Below are positions 52,490-62,771 of a stretch of DNA of 64,000 nt, one piece after another. The stretch is from Odontocerum albicorne. Lineage: Eukaryota > Arthropoda > Insecta > Trichoptera > Odontoceridae. A model generated the notes under the pieces. That model searched no databases and was not told where the DNA came from. It was given only the letters and a program-made list of their open reading frames with translations. The stretch spans positions 15,079,327 to 15,143,326 of the forward strand of contig OX463864.1 in the NCBI GenBank assembly GCA_949825065.1, written 5' to 3'. The stretch's first letter is position 1; the number at the start of each line of letters is the position of its first letter. Both the position numbers and the translations under genes were made by a program.

Positions 52490-52640
52490 CTTTATCTTGC
52501 TTGACTCGATATTAGAATATTTAGTAATACATTACTTGGTTATTCCTCTGATTACACTAATACCCGCGACACGTGTTTGTACCTTCTATTTAGAAGCTCT
52601 CTTCGGGAGAATTCCGAGAATTCGTGTTCTTGACGAGTAG
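52490..52640 (-). repeat. Penelope-like repeat (family X), third copy
   Basis: TAATACCCGCGACACGTGTT at 52560-52579 is identical to 13843-13862. The core is CCGAAGA and the G of GAAA is C, so any ribozyme here is dead. Stem II keeps CTTCT/AGAAG. Confidence 0.6.
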
Positions 52641-52820
52641 TCGCGATGACTTCTATCTTGATTCAATTGTATTGTATAATACTGCTTATATGTCAAAAAT
52701 AATAAATACTTCGTGAGTATTTTTGAGAAATTTTAAAAATATGCAAATAAAACACATTTTACTATATTAATTAATTATATTTTCCTCCATTATCAACAAG
52801 ATGTCATCTTACAAGTAATT

Positions 52821-53338
52821 TTATTTATTTATTTATTTAAAACTTTTATTGCAAATACAATCTGGCGGGTTTATTGCCAGGCGGTAATCTCTTCTAACCA
52901 ACCAGACAAAAGTAAATAAAGCAAGTTACGTGTTCACATAAATCATTCAAATCACTATCCATCCCCACGAAGTTCATAAACATATACGTGAGCACATGCT
53001 CACGAGCCCCCGAAGACGGACAATCACCCGAACATTCTTTTTCATATAAAGTGAGATATCATCAATCAAAAGGAAAGGAAGGGATGGTGGAGAGGAAAGG
53101 AAAAGAAAAATCAGGAATGAAACACGTTATTTTACTGACAAGAAATTAATAGTTTTTTCATTCGCTTCTTAAAACATGCCAAGGACGGAGCAAGTTTTAT
53201 ATTGGTTTGTAACTGATTCCAGAGTCTCACTGCATGGACAGTAAAGGACAACGTAAAGAAAGAGGAGCGGTGAACCAGAAAGGCCAATAAACAAACTCTG
53301 TTTGAGCGTAGTGCTAATCCATGATTGGAAAGACGCAA
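52821..53338 (-). mobile_element. CR1-like LINE 3' end, copy f
   Basis: Minus strand: LRSNRVCLLAFLVHRSSFF, FTVHAVRLWNQLQTNIKLAP and SLACFKKRMKKLLISCQ, then the 3' UTR and an (AAATAAAT)n tail at 52821-52840. It is flanked by a ~46-bp direct repeat with CATTTTACTATATTAATTAA-like and TTTTCCTCCATTATCAACA blocks (52756-52802 and 53339-53384). Confidence 0.88.
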
Positions 53339-53384
53339 ATTTTACTATTTTAATCAATTATATATTTTCCTCCATTATCAACAT

Positions 53385-53580
53385 GAATACCTCCGATTCC
53401 ATTGTAAAATAATATCATGTTTAGATGTAACGTTTATGAATACCTGTTTCCATTGTAAAATAATATCGTGTTTAGATTTAACGTTTATGAATACCTGTTT
53501 CCATTGTAAATTAATATCGTGTTTAGATTTAACGTTTATGAATACCTCTGTTTCCATTGTAAAATAAATAGTTATTTAAA
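53385..53580. repeat. 51-53-bp tandem array, about four units
   Basis: GAATACCTSTTTCCATTGTA-type units start at 53385, 53438, 53489 and 53540. Confidence 0.9.
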
Positions 53581-53700
53581 ACACACCGTTCATGTTTATT
53601 TTTATATTGATCAATTTTCGTACACATTTTCAGGAATCAATTATGTAAGAAAGTTGAGGGCTGCCTGTGATTAATTTTCGTACAAAACTGAGATGCCATC

Positions 53701-54236
53701 TTCTTCTTCTTCCTGGCACTGTCCCAACTTATTGCCTAGGTAGACTGTTGGGGCCGGCTCTTCTCGTTCTCAGGCTGTATGTTCTTCGGTTCTGGGTGTC
53801 GCTTTCATCTAGGCCGTTTCTCTGCAGGATTTTGGAGCATTGATTCATCCAGGAGTTATTTGGTCTTCCTTTGGAAGGGTGTCGAGGAAGATCCACAGAC
53901 ATTGCCTGATTTACCGTATGGTCTGGTGGTCTCCGTCTTATGTGCCCGTACCATCTCAGCTGTCGCTCTTCCAGCTTACTGTTTATGTCAGTGACCCCCA
54001 GGTAACCACGAATGCGTGAGCTCTTAATTTTATATTTTCGTGATACTCCTGCCGACCACCTAAGCATTCGCATTTCTGCTGTTTCAAGTTGCCTAGAGTA
54101 GGAGCTGTACATAGTCCAGCATTCTGAGCCATACATAATCGCTGGTCTAACGATAGTCTTGTACACCTTTCCTTTTAGTTTTATAGGCATTTTTGGGTCA
54201 CCCAAGACTCCTGTTACCGATCTGAATTTCATAATC
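53701..54236 (-). mobile_element. RTE-like LINE family B with perfect 19-bp target duplication
   Basis: ACAAAACTGAGATGCCATC occurs at 53682-53700 and 54237-54255, bracketing a minus-strand 5'-truncated element. The open frame has FRSVTGVLGDPKMPIKLKGK, VYKTIVRPAIMYGSECWTMY, MRMLRWSAGVSRKYKIKSSR and LEERQLRWYGHIRRRPPDHT, ending RRAGPNSLPRQ. The tail is (GAA)4 at 53701-53712 (as TTC repeats). The perfect duplication and intact frame make it the freshest retrotransposon insertion seen here. It lacks the palm and endonuclease, so it is dead on arrival. Confidence 0.93.
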
Positions 54237-54259
54237 ACAAAACTGAGATGCCATCGTTT

Positions 54260-54945
54260 GCGATTTAAGGCGCATGCATTAAAATACATAAATAACATAC
54301 TCGACTTCCACGTTTCAAGTTTCGGGATAAAAATTGAGCAGGTTCATTTCTTCTCTTTCTCGATTCTGCTGTCAATTTCTATTGAGATTCTTTACCCATA
54401 TCGTTGTTAAACTTATCTTGTATTTATTACGACGAATAATTTAATCATTTCGATATATCCGTAAAATAGTAAAAGATTTCAGAAAATATTGGAAAAACCG
54501 AAAATTTTAAACGACAGAAATATGGTTCTAAAACTTTCAGTCTTCGTTCCATTCGAAATTCAAAAACAATTTAGATGATATTTTTAATGATGAGTGATAA
54601 CCTAGAAATAAAATATTCAAAAGATAATGTTATAAATACACGATTTTTGTAGGTTATAAAGAGATAACTGTAAATGTAAATGCTGTAAATGCAATGTTGT
54701 AGAGTATAGTTTTCATTTATAATAATACATTTTGATTGTTCTTTGTGGGTACTTATACACATAATGTATAAGTAATAAAAGTATAATAGCTGAGCTCTGA
54801 CGAATATGCAACTCTTTAAAAGCTTAAGTCTCCGCAATGATGCCTCATCAGTCTGATGACCTTTTTCTTTTCCCTCAAACTTCCCTCTTACCAACTTTTC
54901 AGGTCAGCCATCATATTGTCTGCAAGTGCTTCCTGAAACCACATC
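54260..54945. other. No recognisable feature
   Basis: Unassigned AT-rich DNA with no supported gene. Confidence 0.4.
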
Positions 54946-54954
54946 ATACTCGTA

Positions 54955-55859
54955 CTACCTTGATCAAAAAGTTATAGGACCGGTCACCGTGTGGCGCTGT
55001 CAGTCCCCCGATTGGAATTCCTTTTTTTTGTTAGGTTACCACATCTATAATTGACACTTCCCTCCAAATTTCAGCGTCATAGCTTGATATTTGTAAAAGT
55101 TTCGCTGTACTGAGGACATCTACCTTTTTGCGTGTTTTCGATTTTTTACAAGTTTGTAAATGGCATCAACGAGTTTGCATTAAATTTTGTGTGAAGAACG
55201 GATTTAACGGTCCGCAGACCTCGGAAATGTTGGAAAAGTGTTTTTCGGTGGCACGAACGCTTCAGAAGTGGTCGTGAGTCGGCCGAGGAAGACGAACGCA
55301 GTGGCAGTCGAAAACCGATGAAAACATCGATAAAATCAGACAAATGTTGGCCGAAAACCGCAAATTGACCATTGGAGAGCTGGCAGAGGACTTGAACATC
55401 GCTTATGGATCCGATCAAGGCATTTTGGTTAGTGATTTGGGCCTCAGACGTGTCGCTGCAAAACTGGTGCCGAAAGACCTCAATTTCATGCAAAAAAAAG
55501 GACCGCGTTGAAATCGCGAAAGACATGATTTCCATGAGTTTTTGACGAAAAACAACACGAATACTAACCAGCAGCCTTCGAATTCACCTGATCTGGCTCC
55601 CTGCGACTTTTTCCTGTTCAACCGACTTAAAAAACGGCTTCGCGGAACGCGTTACAGCACCCGAGAGGATGTCATGAAAAAATCGAAGACGGCTCTGATG
55701 GACATACCGAAAATTGAGTACCAGCGGTGTTTCGAGGATTGGATCAAGCGCTGGCGTAAGTGCGTTGCAGTTCATGGGGAGTACTTTGAAGGGGACCATA
55801 TCGATCTTGATTCGATTCGATTTTATGAATAAAGACCTAAATTTTTTTGATCAAGGTAG
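54955..55859 (+). mobile_element. Mariner-like element, internally deleted
   Basis: TA at 54953-54954 and 55860-55861 flanks inverted ends CTACCTTGATCAAAAAGTTA and, inverted, CTACCTTGATCAAAAAAATT. The 905 bp contain both ends of a transposase gene joined across a deletion. The left TA is also the right TA of a TACTCGTA octamer. Confidence 0.9.
55159..55830 (+). pseudogene. Mariner-like transposase lacking its middle
   Basis: The N-terminal part reads CIKFCVKNGFNGPQTSEMLE, shifts frame to WHERFRSGRESAEEDERSGS, then LAENRKLTIGELAEDLNIAY, RRVAAKLVPKDLNFMQ and DMISMS. At ~55545 it jumps to QPSNSPDLAPCDFFLFNRLK, KRLRGTRY and RCFEDWIKRWRKCVAVHGEY then FEGD. The helix-turn-helix and the last catalytic aspartate (LAPCDFF) are present; the 'TGDE.W' and 'HDNA..H' aspartates fall in the deleted ~170 residues. 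It has several frameshifts. Confidence 0.88.
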
Positions 55860-55864
55860 TATAT

Positions 55865-56340
55865 ATAACACTCAGAGGTACGACGGAAGTTTGAAAAGTT
55901 TGGTAATGAAAATAGTAATATTTTTTTCAATATAATCCCTTTGAGGCGTTATTATTTGGTATTAAGGAAATAGTTTGAATTCGGGACAAAGAATCTTTTA
56001 CGAATATACGAACGAAAATACCCATAAAAATATCCAACAGTGTTGTGTAAAACGTGAAGACATTCAAATAGTCATCTCCATACACAATAATGCAAACAAT
56101 TTTAAAGGCCACTCCCTCGGTATTTATTAATTGTTTAATTAATTAAGCGAGTCTCGCTAATTGGGCTCTCAGCCAAGTCTCGGAGATGGCAGCCATCGAC
56201 CATCAAATGCTGAGCTGGACACACCACTATCTCTGGTGGGGATCTCTCAAGACGGGGGACGTCAAGCGGCGTGCAGCGACACCGGGCATCAATCAGCATG
56301 ACGTGCCGCGTTCAAAATGTTGTTTGGCTATGTGAGGAGG
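55865..56340. other. Single-copy island 56110-56340
   Basis: Starts with a homeodomain-site-like run (TTAATTGTTTAATTAATTAA), followed by ~200 bp of GC-rich, CpG-containing sequence (GACGTCAAGCGGCGTGCAGC). No repeat match or protein domain; candidate conserved regulatory DNA. Confidence 0.35.
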
Positions 56341-56344
56341 CAGA

Positions 56345-58820
56345 GGAAAGAAAGTTGAGGACGCTTTGATGTTCAAACAATATATGAATGACACTTATAA
56401 GGCAGGAGAAGTATCATGATGCTTGTGAATGGATAATTATTATGGGATCAAAATGCTTGTCAAATGGATAATTATGAGATCATCACATAATTTGTTGAAT
56501 AAGATTGAAGTTATGATTATTGTAACTGAAGTAAGGATATATGTTGAGAAAGCTGAAGACGTTTTGTTGTTCGAATAATACATCAATGATATTTGTATGA
56601 CGGAAGAAGGATCAATATGCTTGTTAAATGGATAATTAATTATGAGATCATCATATTTTTTGTTAAATAATATTGAAGTTATGATTATTGTAACTGAAGT
56701 TAAGGAATATGTTAAGAAATCTAAAAACGCTTTGGAGTTCGTACTCGTATAAAACATCAATGATACTTTTATGGCGAAAGAATGACCACGAAGCTCGGAA
56801 ATGGATAATTATTATGGGATCGAAATGCTTGTCAAACGGAAAATTATGGGAATATAATTTTTTTTTTTGGGAAAGTTTGGAGTTATGATGCTTGTAAGTA
56901 ACTGTAGTAAGATACAAGTAATATGGTGAAAAAATTGAACACACTTTGGTGTCCGAATAATAAATCAATGAAATATTTGTCGGAAGGATCATGTTGGTAA
57001 TGGATAATTATCTTGGGATCAAATAATTGAAAAATGGGAAATTATGGGGGCATCACTCTTGTGAAAACAGTGGATGTATGGTGTTTGTGAGTAATTGTAG
57101 TATGGGAATATTTTGAGAAAGCTGAAGACGCTTTGATAATACGCGAATGATACTTGTATGGCGGAAGAAGGATCATGAAGCTTGAGAAGGGATAATTATT
57201 ATAGGATCAAAATTTTGATAAAATAGAAAATAATGAAATCATCATTTGTTGGGAAAGAGTTGTCTTATGTTTTTGAGTAACTGTAGTATAGGAATATTCT
57301 GAGAAAGCTGAAGACGCTTTGATAATACGCGAATGATACTTGTATGGCGGAAGAAGGATCATGAAGCTTGAGAATGGATAATTATTATAGGATCAAAACT
57401 TTTGTAAAATAGAAAATAATGAAATCATCATTTGTTGGGAAAGAGTTGTGTTATGTTTTTGAGTAATTGTAGTATAGGAATATTCTGAGAAAGCTGAAGA
57501 CGCTTTGATAATACGCGAATGATACTTGTATGGCGGAAGAAGGATCATGAAGCTTGAGAATGGATAATTATTATAGGATCAAAACTTTGGTTAAATAGAA
57601 AATAATGAAATCATCATTTGTTGGGAAAGAGTTGTGTTATGTTTTTGAGTAATTGTAGTATAGGAATATTCTGAGAAAGCTGAAGACGCTTTGATAATAC
57701 GCGAATGATACTTGTATGGCGGAAGAAGGATCATGAAGCTTGAGAAGGGATAATTATTATAGGATCAAAATTTTGATAAAATAGAAAATAATGAAATCAT
57801 CATTTGTTGGGAAAGAGTTGTCTTATGTTTTTGAGTAACTGTAGTATAGGAATATTCTGAGAAAGCTGAAGACGCTTTGATAATACGCGAATGATACTTG
57901 TATGGCGGAAGAAGGATCATGAAGCTTGAGAATGGATAATTATTATAGGATCAAAACTTTGGTTAAATAGAAAATAATGAAATCATCATTTGTTGGGAAA
58001 GTGTTGTGTTATGTTTTTGAGTAATTGTAGTATAGGAATATTCTGAGAAAGCTGAAGACGCTTTGATAATACGCGAATGATACTTGTATGGCGGAAGAAG
58101 GATCATGAAGCTTGAGAATGGATAATTATTATAGGATCAAAACTTTGGTAAAATAGAAAATAATGAAATCATCATTTGTTGGGAAAGAGTTGTGTTATGT
58201 TTTTGAGTAACAGCAGTATAGGAATATTGGAGTATCTTGATGTACGGCTGCGAGACATGGTGCCTATCCGAAAGAGATAGACGAAGACTAGAGGCTTTTG
58301 AGATGTGGTCCTATAGAAGACTATTAGGAATTTCCTGGAGAGACCGCATCACAAATGAAGAGGTTCTCCAACGAATCGAAGGAGGAAGGCACCTGCTCAG
58401 GATCCTGTCCGAAAGGCGTGCAAGATGGATCGGTCATATAATACGACAAGAGGGCCTCTTGCATGCCATAATGGAGGGCATGACCGAGGGGACAAACTCT
58501 AGGGGACGCCCACGCCGAGAGTACCTGGAGGACCTGTTGGTGGACGTGCGCTGCTCAACATACACAGACTTAAAAAGAGCCGCACAGGACAGGGGGGAAT
58601 AGAGGAGAAGAGTTCAAATTGCTGCAAACCAGTCTTAGGACTGCAACCACGGAAGGAAGGAATATTCTGAGAAAGTTGAAGATGCTTTGATTTTCGAACA
58701 ATACATGAATTATATTTGTAGAAACAGTCTGCGTGATGCAAACGTGCGTTAGTCTGTGCTTTTGAATAACTGAAATACATGCTGAAAAACTAAAAAGCTG
58801 AAAAAGCTGTAATTTACATA
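56345..58820. repeat. 186-bp satellite array interrupted by a LINE
   Basis: GAGAAAGCTGAAGACGCTTT recurs at 57115, 57301, 57487, 57673, 57859 and 58045 exactly 186 bp apart. Diverged units lie at ~56350, 56545, 56713 and 56932, and a decayed unit at 58665-58820 beyond the LINE. Central units are nearly identical while the edges are old, as expected from unequal exchange. Confidence 0.95.
58229..58657 (+). mobile_element. RTE-like LINE family E inserted in the satellite
   Basis: A 9-bp duplication AGGAATATT (58220-58228, 58658-58666) brackets a 5'-truncated LINE. Its frame (to TAG 58602) reads MYGCETWCLSERDRRRLEAF, EMWSYRRLLGISWRDRITNE, SERRARWIGHIIRQEGLLHA and SRGRPRREYLEDLLVDVRCS. The 3' end is a (GGAA)n tail. 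Same family as 39640-40372. The uninterrupted frame indicates a recent insertion. Confidence 0.9.
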
Positions 58821-58824
58821 AATC

Positions 58825-59000
58825 AACAAAATATGATTGATACAAGTAGAACGAGAAAAAAAATCATGAAGTTTGTGAATTAATAAAAAGCGTTACAGTT
58901 AATTTTTTTCTTATAGCATCGTTATAATCTTTCTGGTTGGTAGGAACATATTGTCATATAACACTTAACTCCCACGGTTGTACTGTCTATTACAAAAGTT
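58825..59000. other. No recognisable feature
   Basis: 'TTTCTGGTTGGTAGGAACAT' near 58930 weakly resembles the SINE1 tail. Confidence 0.35.
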
Positions 59001-59009
59001 ACAAATAAT

Positions 59010-59450
59010 AATAAAATGACAATTTATATAGCACCGTTTAGAGCGCAAACTCTCCTCAATGTTACTCCAATTTATATTAGATAGATACCATATCTCAACA
59101 CCAAAATTCCTATATCACGAATTTTGGTTTTCTCCTCAGCACTTTATGAAGTGGGAAAATGTACACAGAGAAAAAAGGAAAGGTGTATGTTGGATGTTTT
59201 CGAGATGTAGTGCTGTCACTGAATACTTCTTTGAACCTCATGCACTGCAAGACGAACCAATGTGTTATCCTCCTAAAACCTACAGGTCAAAGAAAGACTG
59301 TCAACGCCATGTAGAAAGAGAATACCGTCATACTCGACAGATAATAATAGTAAAAACAGGACAATTTGTACAGCGCCATTAAGAGAGCGAATTGTCGTTA
59401 AGGGCGCTCTAACTCAAGATTCGAACCTAATCATAAATTTTGACAAGACT
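59010..59450 (+). repeat. Two family R copies around an unrecognised frame
   Basis: Family R blocks lie at 59010-59100 (ACAATTTATATAGCACCGTT) and 59345-59450 (ACAATTTGTACAGCGCCATT, AAGGGCGCTCTAAC). Between them an open frame (about 59059-59382) reads KGVCWMFSRCSAVTEYFFEP and YRSKKDCQRHVEREYRH; I recognise no family. Confidence 0.5.
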
Positions 59451-59454
59451 TATC

Positions 59455-59695
59455 AAAAAGAAAAGTCCTTAAGTTGCACACATCACCCATATCTCTGGTA
59501 CTATAAGGCAGACCATTCCATACCACAGAACAAACAAAGGCAAAACCTCTATTATATTATTCCATACTATTGGATAGATAATGATACGAAAGAAGTATCA
59601 TATAATTAGTGATTAATTGTATTAATATTATTGTATTATTATTACTATTAACCTTTTATGTGCATCACAATGCAATAGAAAAAAAACATCTTATT
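59455..59695. other. No recognisable feature
   Basis: Unassigned AT-rich DNA. Confidence 0.4.
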
Positions 59696-59699
59696 TATT

Positions 59700-60445
59700 C
59701 ATTAAATACTTTTTTTATTGCCATGTGGTAATCTCTTCCAAACAACCAGGCAAAATACGTCTTCCGTGCCCTAGTTGGTAAGACGCCTGTCTACCAGCCC
59801 ATAGGTTGCGGGTTCAAATCCCGCTGAAAGCCAGATTTTTTTAAAAAATGATTCCGGTCTGGTTTTCACTTAAGGCCACTTTAACATATTTCTGGTTGGT
59901 TGGAAGAGATTGCAACATGGCGATACATCCGCCAGGTTGTACTGTATACTACGAAAGTTTAATACAATACAAAACAAAAGTAAATGAAGCAGGTCACATG
60001 GTTGCAAAAAAACATTCAAATGACTATCCACCCCCACGAAATCCTAGAACACATACGTGAGCATACGCCCACAAACCCCACAAAGACGGACAATCACCCG
60101 AACATTCCTTTTCATGTAAAAAGAGATATCATCAATCAAAGGAAAAGGAAGAGATTGTGGAGAGAAAAGAAAAAAATCAGGAATGAAACACGTCATATTA
60201 GTGAATAGAAATGAAGAGTTTTTAAGTCAATTTTTAAAGCATGCTAAGGACGGAGCGAGTCTAACATTGGTTTGTAACAGATTCCAGAGTCTCACTGCAT
60301 GGACAGTAAAGGACGACGTAAAAAAAAGAAGAGCGGTGTACCGGAAAGGCCAATAAACAATATCTGTTTGAGCGTAGTGCTAGGTCCATGATTGGAATGA
60401 CTCTGAAATTTTTCGGCGAGATAAGAGGGGGCGGTGGGACAATTA
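59700..60445 (-). mobile_element. CR1-like LINE 3' end (copy g) split by SINE1
   Basis: Minus strand: LALRSNRYCLLAFPVHRSSF and 'TLESVTNQC' (frameshifted LWNQLQTN) at 60400-60265, then the 3' UTR to 59975. The last part, GCCTGGTTGTTTGGAAGAGA, continues at 59755-59712 beyond the SINE. Confidence 0.85.
59756..59974 (+). mobile_element. SINE1 inserted in a CR1-like tail
   Basis: Head 'CTTCCGTGCCCTAGTTGG', B box GGTTCAAATCCC, body, and tail TGGTTGGAAGAGATTGCAAC with 'CGCCAGGTTGTACTGTATAC'. CAAAA is present on both sides (59751-59755 and 59975-59979), consistent with a short target duplication. Confidence 0.85.
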
Positions 60446-60449
60446 AGGA

Positions 60450-60790
60450 TATATTCTTGGCACCGTTGAGTGAATGATTCATCAGACCATCCTTCAAAAA
60501 GTCACTTTAAGAAGTCCTTCAAAAATACATGAAAATTGTGTGTTCAGCAATTCCCGACTTGACACACCCTGTCAGATAATTTCGTCAACGTTACATCAGT
60601 GGTCATCGGTCTAAACAACAAGTCGCCGGCTACTTAGGTTGGCCCGAATGCCGAGGGCACCGGTTCGAATGCCATTAGGACAACGGGTGGCCGAGCCATT
60701 CCAAGTTCCTTCGCTGAATGAGAACAATTTTATTGGACCAACGTTGTTCTTAGGAGGGCCTTAGTGGAGGACATTAAAAGCAATTATAAA
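60450..60790. other. Possible tRNA-like relic, otherwise unassigned
   Basis: 'GGTTGGCCCGAATGCC' followed by 'CACCGGTTCGAATGCC' (60640-60675) hints at an A/B box pair of another SINE, but there is only one copy here. Confidence 0.3.
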
Positions 60791-60839
60791 GAAAAAATAT
60801 GTCTTCATGTGAATTTGTAAATATGTAATGCTTTTTATC

Positions 60840-61690
60840 CCTGATGAAAGGATGGTATATGAGTACATCAGAATACATCAGCTCTTCTTTGACAATTTCC
60901 TGTCGGGGTAGGCAAAGAGGACAAGGAAGACTTTTCTATCTCGACACATAACCTTCGGCTCTTCTACATTCATGCATACAACTCCTACTATTTTCTTGAC
61001 TTTTACGTTGTCTTCTTTCAAAATATCATTCACTTGTTCCAATCATACTTTCCTTGGTCTTCTTCTATCACACCTTCCACTAACATTTGCACTCTCTATA
61101 TTATTTATGTAAGTCTTTCTTGATTCATTCGTTCTACATGGCCAAACTATCTCGGAGTGATCTTCTTCATCTTACTCAACAAATTAGTATTAAGTTTACA
61201 TTCATCTCTGATACCTCCATTTTGTAGTATACGTTGTCACCTATTCTTCTCAGTTCACGTATTTCTACAGTATTTATTCGGTTCCTTACAGTGTTTTCCA
61301 CGTCCACGTTTCACTTCCATACATCAAAGATAGTACTCAAATACTGTTGCAAACTAACAGTATTTAGAACTGTCTGATTCGAGCATACATATCATATATA
61401 AAATTTAAAAAAATAATAATAAAAGTGCTCGTACATATAACATATCCTGAAGTTTATATCAATTTAAGAGAGAAGCTATCAAAAAGCCTGGGCTCACACC
61501 TTATAATATTCTCCCAGTCTAGATACACCCCCACCAATAGAGGACAAGCCCGGACGCGAGGGCATCAGATGTTTTTTAACCCACATTGACTTTGTTTCCT
61601 ATCGCTACAGGTCATTCGATATCTCTCGTAACTCTTTAACCATCTGAGAAAATATTACCCAAATAGCAGAATTCCTACTTGCCTTAACCC
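60840..61690 (-). pseudogene. RTE-like LINE family A, split by repeat C
   Basis: 60840-61400 covers the 3' end, the 'GR' block and 'CATGGCCAAACTATCTCGGA' (WFGHV region). 61590-61690 continues upstream with 'TTTCCTATCGCTACAGGTCA' (RVAIGN) and 'AACTCTTTAACCATCTGAG'. Family C sits between. No open frame. Confidence 0.7.
61430..61590 (-). repeat. Family C inserted in LINE family A
   Basis: 'GAGAGAAGCTATCAAAAAGC', 'TAGATACACCCCCACCAATA' and 'GCGAGGGCATCAGATGTTTT' are the inverted form of 27035-27150. The flanking LINE continues on both sides. Confidence 0.65.
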
Positions 61691-62229
61691 TTACAGGCAC
61701 AGGTAAACTTCACTTATTTTTACTCAGGCTGCACAAAAAATAAAAAATGATACATACAAATGCTAAATTAACATATTTCTACTTCCTCGGTAGGTCAAGG
61801 AACTCCTGGTGAGGTGGTACAACTTATGTGCCACTAGTCCATATTTCCACTGGTACTTCTAATGTACCACCAAATAATGCCGAAATACATCCAAGTAAAA
61901 TTATTTTTTAACCTAAATATAAATTTACCACAATTACTGAAGTCAATTCACAACACAACTATTTTTTATTAAAATTTAATACAAATATATAACGTTTTCT
62001 TTTATACGCACAAGTCGGCACACCAAGAACAACTAACTATCAATAATATTATAAGCTAAATGAATTTGAACAGGACCAGACCTGCAGCTGTGCGGATAGA
62101 AGTCATAAGTAATCTAAGCGTTCGTGCAGCAATAAAGAGAGGTTTAATAAGTGGTACATTCCGTGTACCATTGCCCAGTACTGCGTCAAAAAAGGTGGTA
62201 CATAACGTGAACCAATAAGCCTGTAAGAG
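61688..62229. mobile_element. Possible piggyBac-type MITE
   Basis: TTAA (61684-61687) followed by CCCTTACAGGC, and inverted GCCTGTAAGAG followed by TTAT (62230-62233). The 542-bp interior has inverted 'GGTGGTAC' blocks and no gene. TTAA targeting with CCCT-type ends suggests piggyBac, but one target copy is mutated. Confidence 0.45.
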
Positions 62230-62234
62230 TTATC

Positions 62235-62365
62235 GTTCTTTAATTGTTCACCTATATAGCGCATTTAATTTGTGTTTCACACTTTTTTGACTTTGGATTT
62301 CGCAACATTTATTCTCAAATCTTTCTCTTCACATATGAAATATGATTAATATTCAGTATTACACT
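62235..62365. other. No recognisable feature
   Basis: Unassigned. Confidence 0.4.
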
Positions 62366-62369
62366 TGTG

Positions 62370-62545
62370 CCATGTGACAATCTCTTCTAGTGAACCAGAA
62401 ATATGTTTAAGAGGCCTTAAGTGAAAACCATACTAGAAACAATTATAAAAAAATATTATAATAAATAATTGGATACCAACGGGAATCAAACCCACGACTT
62501 CCGGAATTGAAGAAACACTAGTTTAACTTAGCCACAAAAGTCATT
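62370..62545 (-). mobile_element. SINE1, minus copy, diverged
   Basis: 'GCCATGTGACAATCTCTTCT', 'AGAGGCCTTAAGTGAAAACC' and 'GGGAATCAAACCCACGACTT' correspond to tail, body and B box. Confidence 0.8.
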
Positions 62546-62771
62546 ACTCACTGAGTATTATAAATTCAAGGATTACTCGACGTTTCAGGCCGATTGCGTG
62601 ATATCTTCTTCCAGGCGCGAACATGGAACACGCTGGCCTGAACGAATTTTGGTCCGAGCTTAATAAATTAGAACTTCTTTTAATAATATTCGTATTTTCT
62701 CTAGTGACATTCTCTTTCTGTATTAATATTTGACGAAGAAGCAGCTCGAAACTCATGTCGTGAAAATAATA

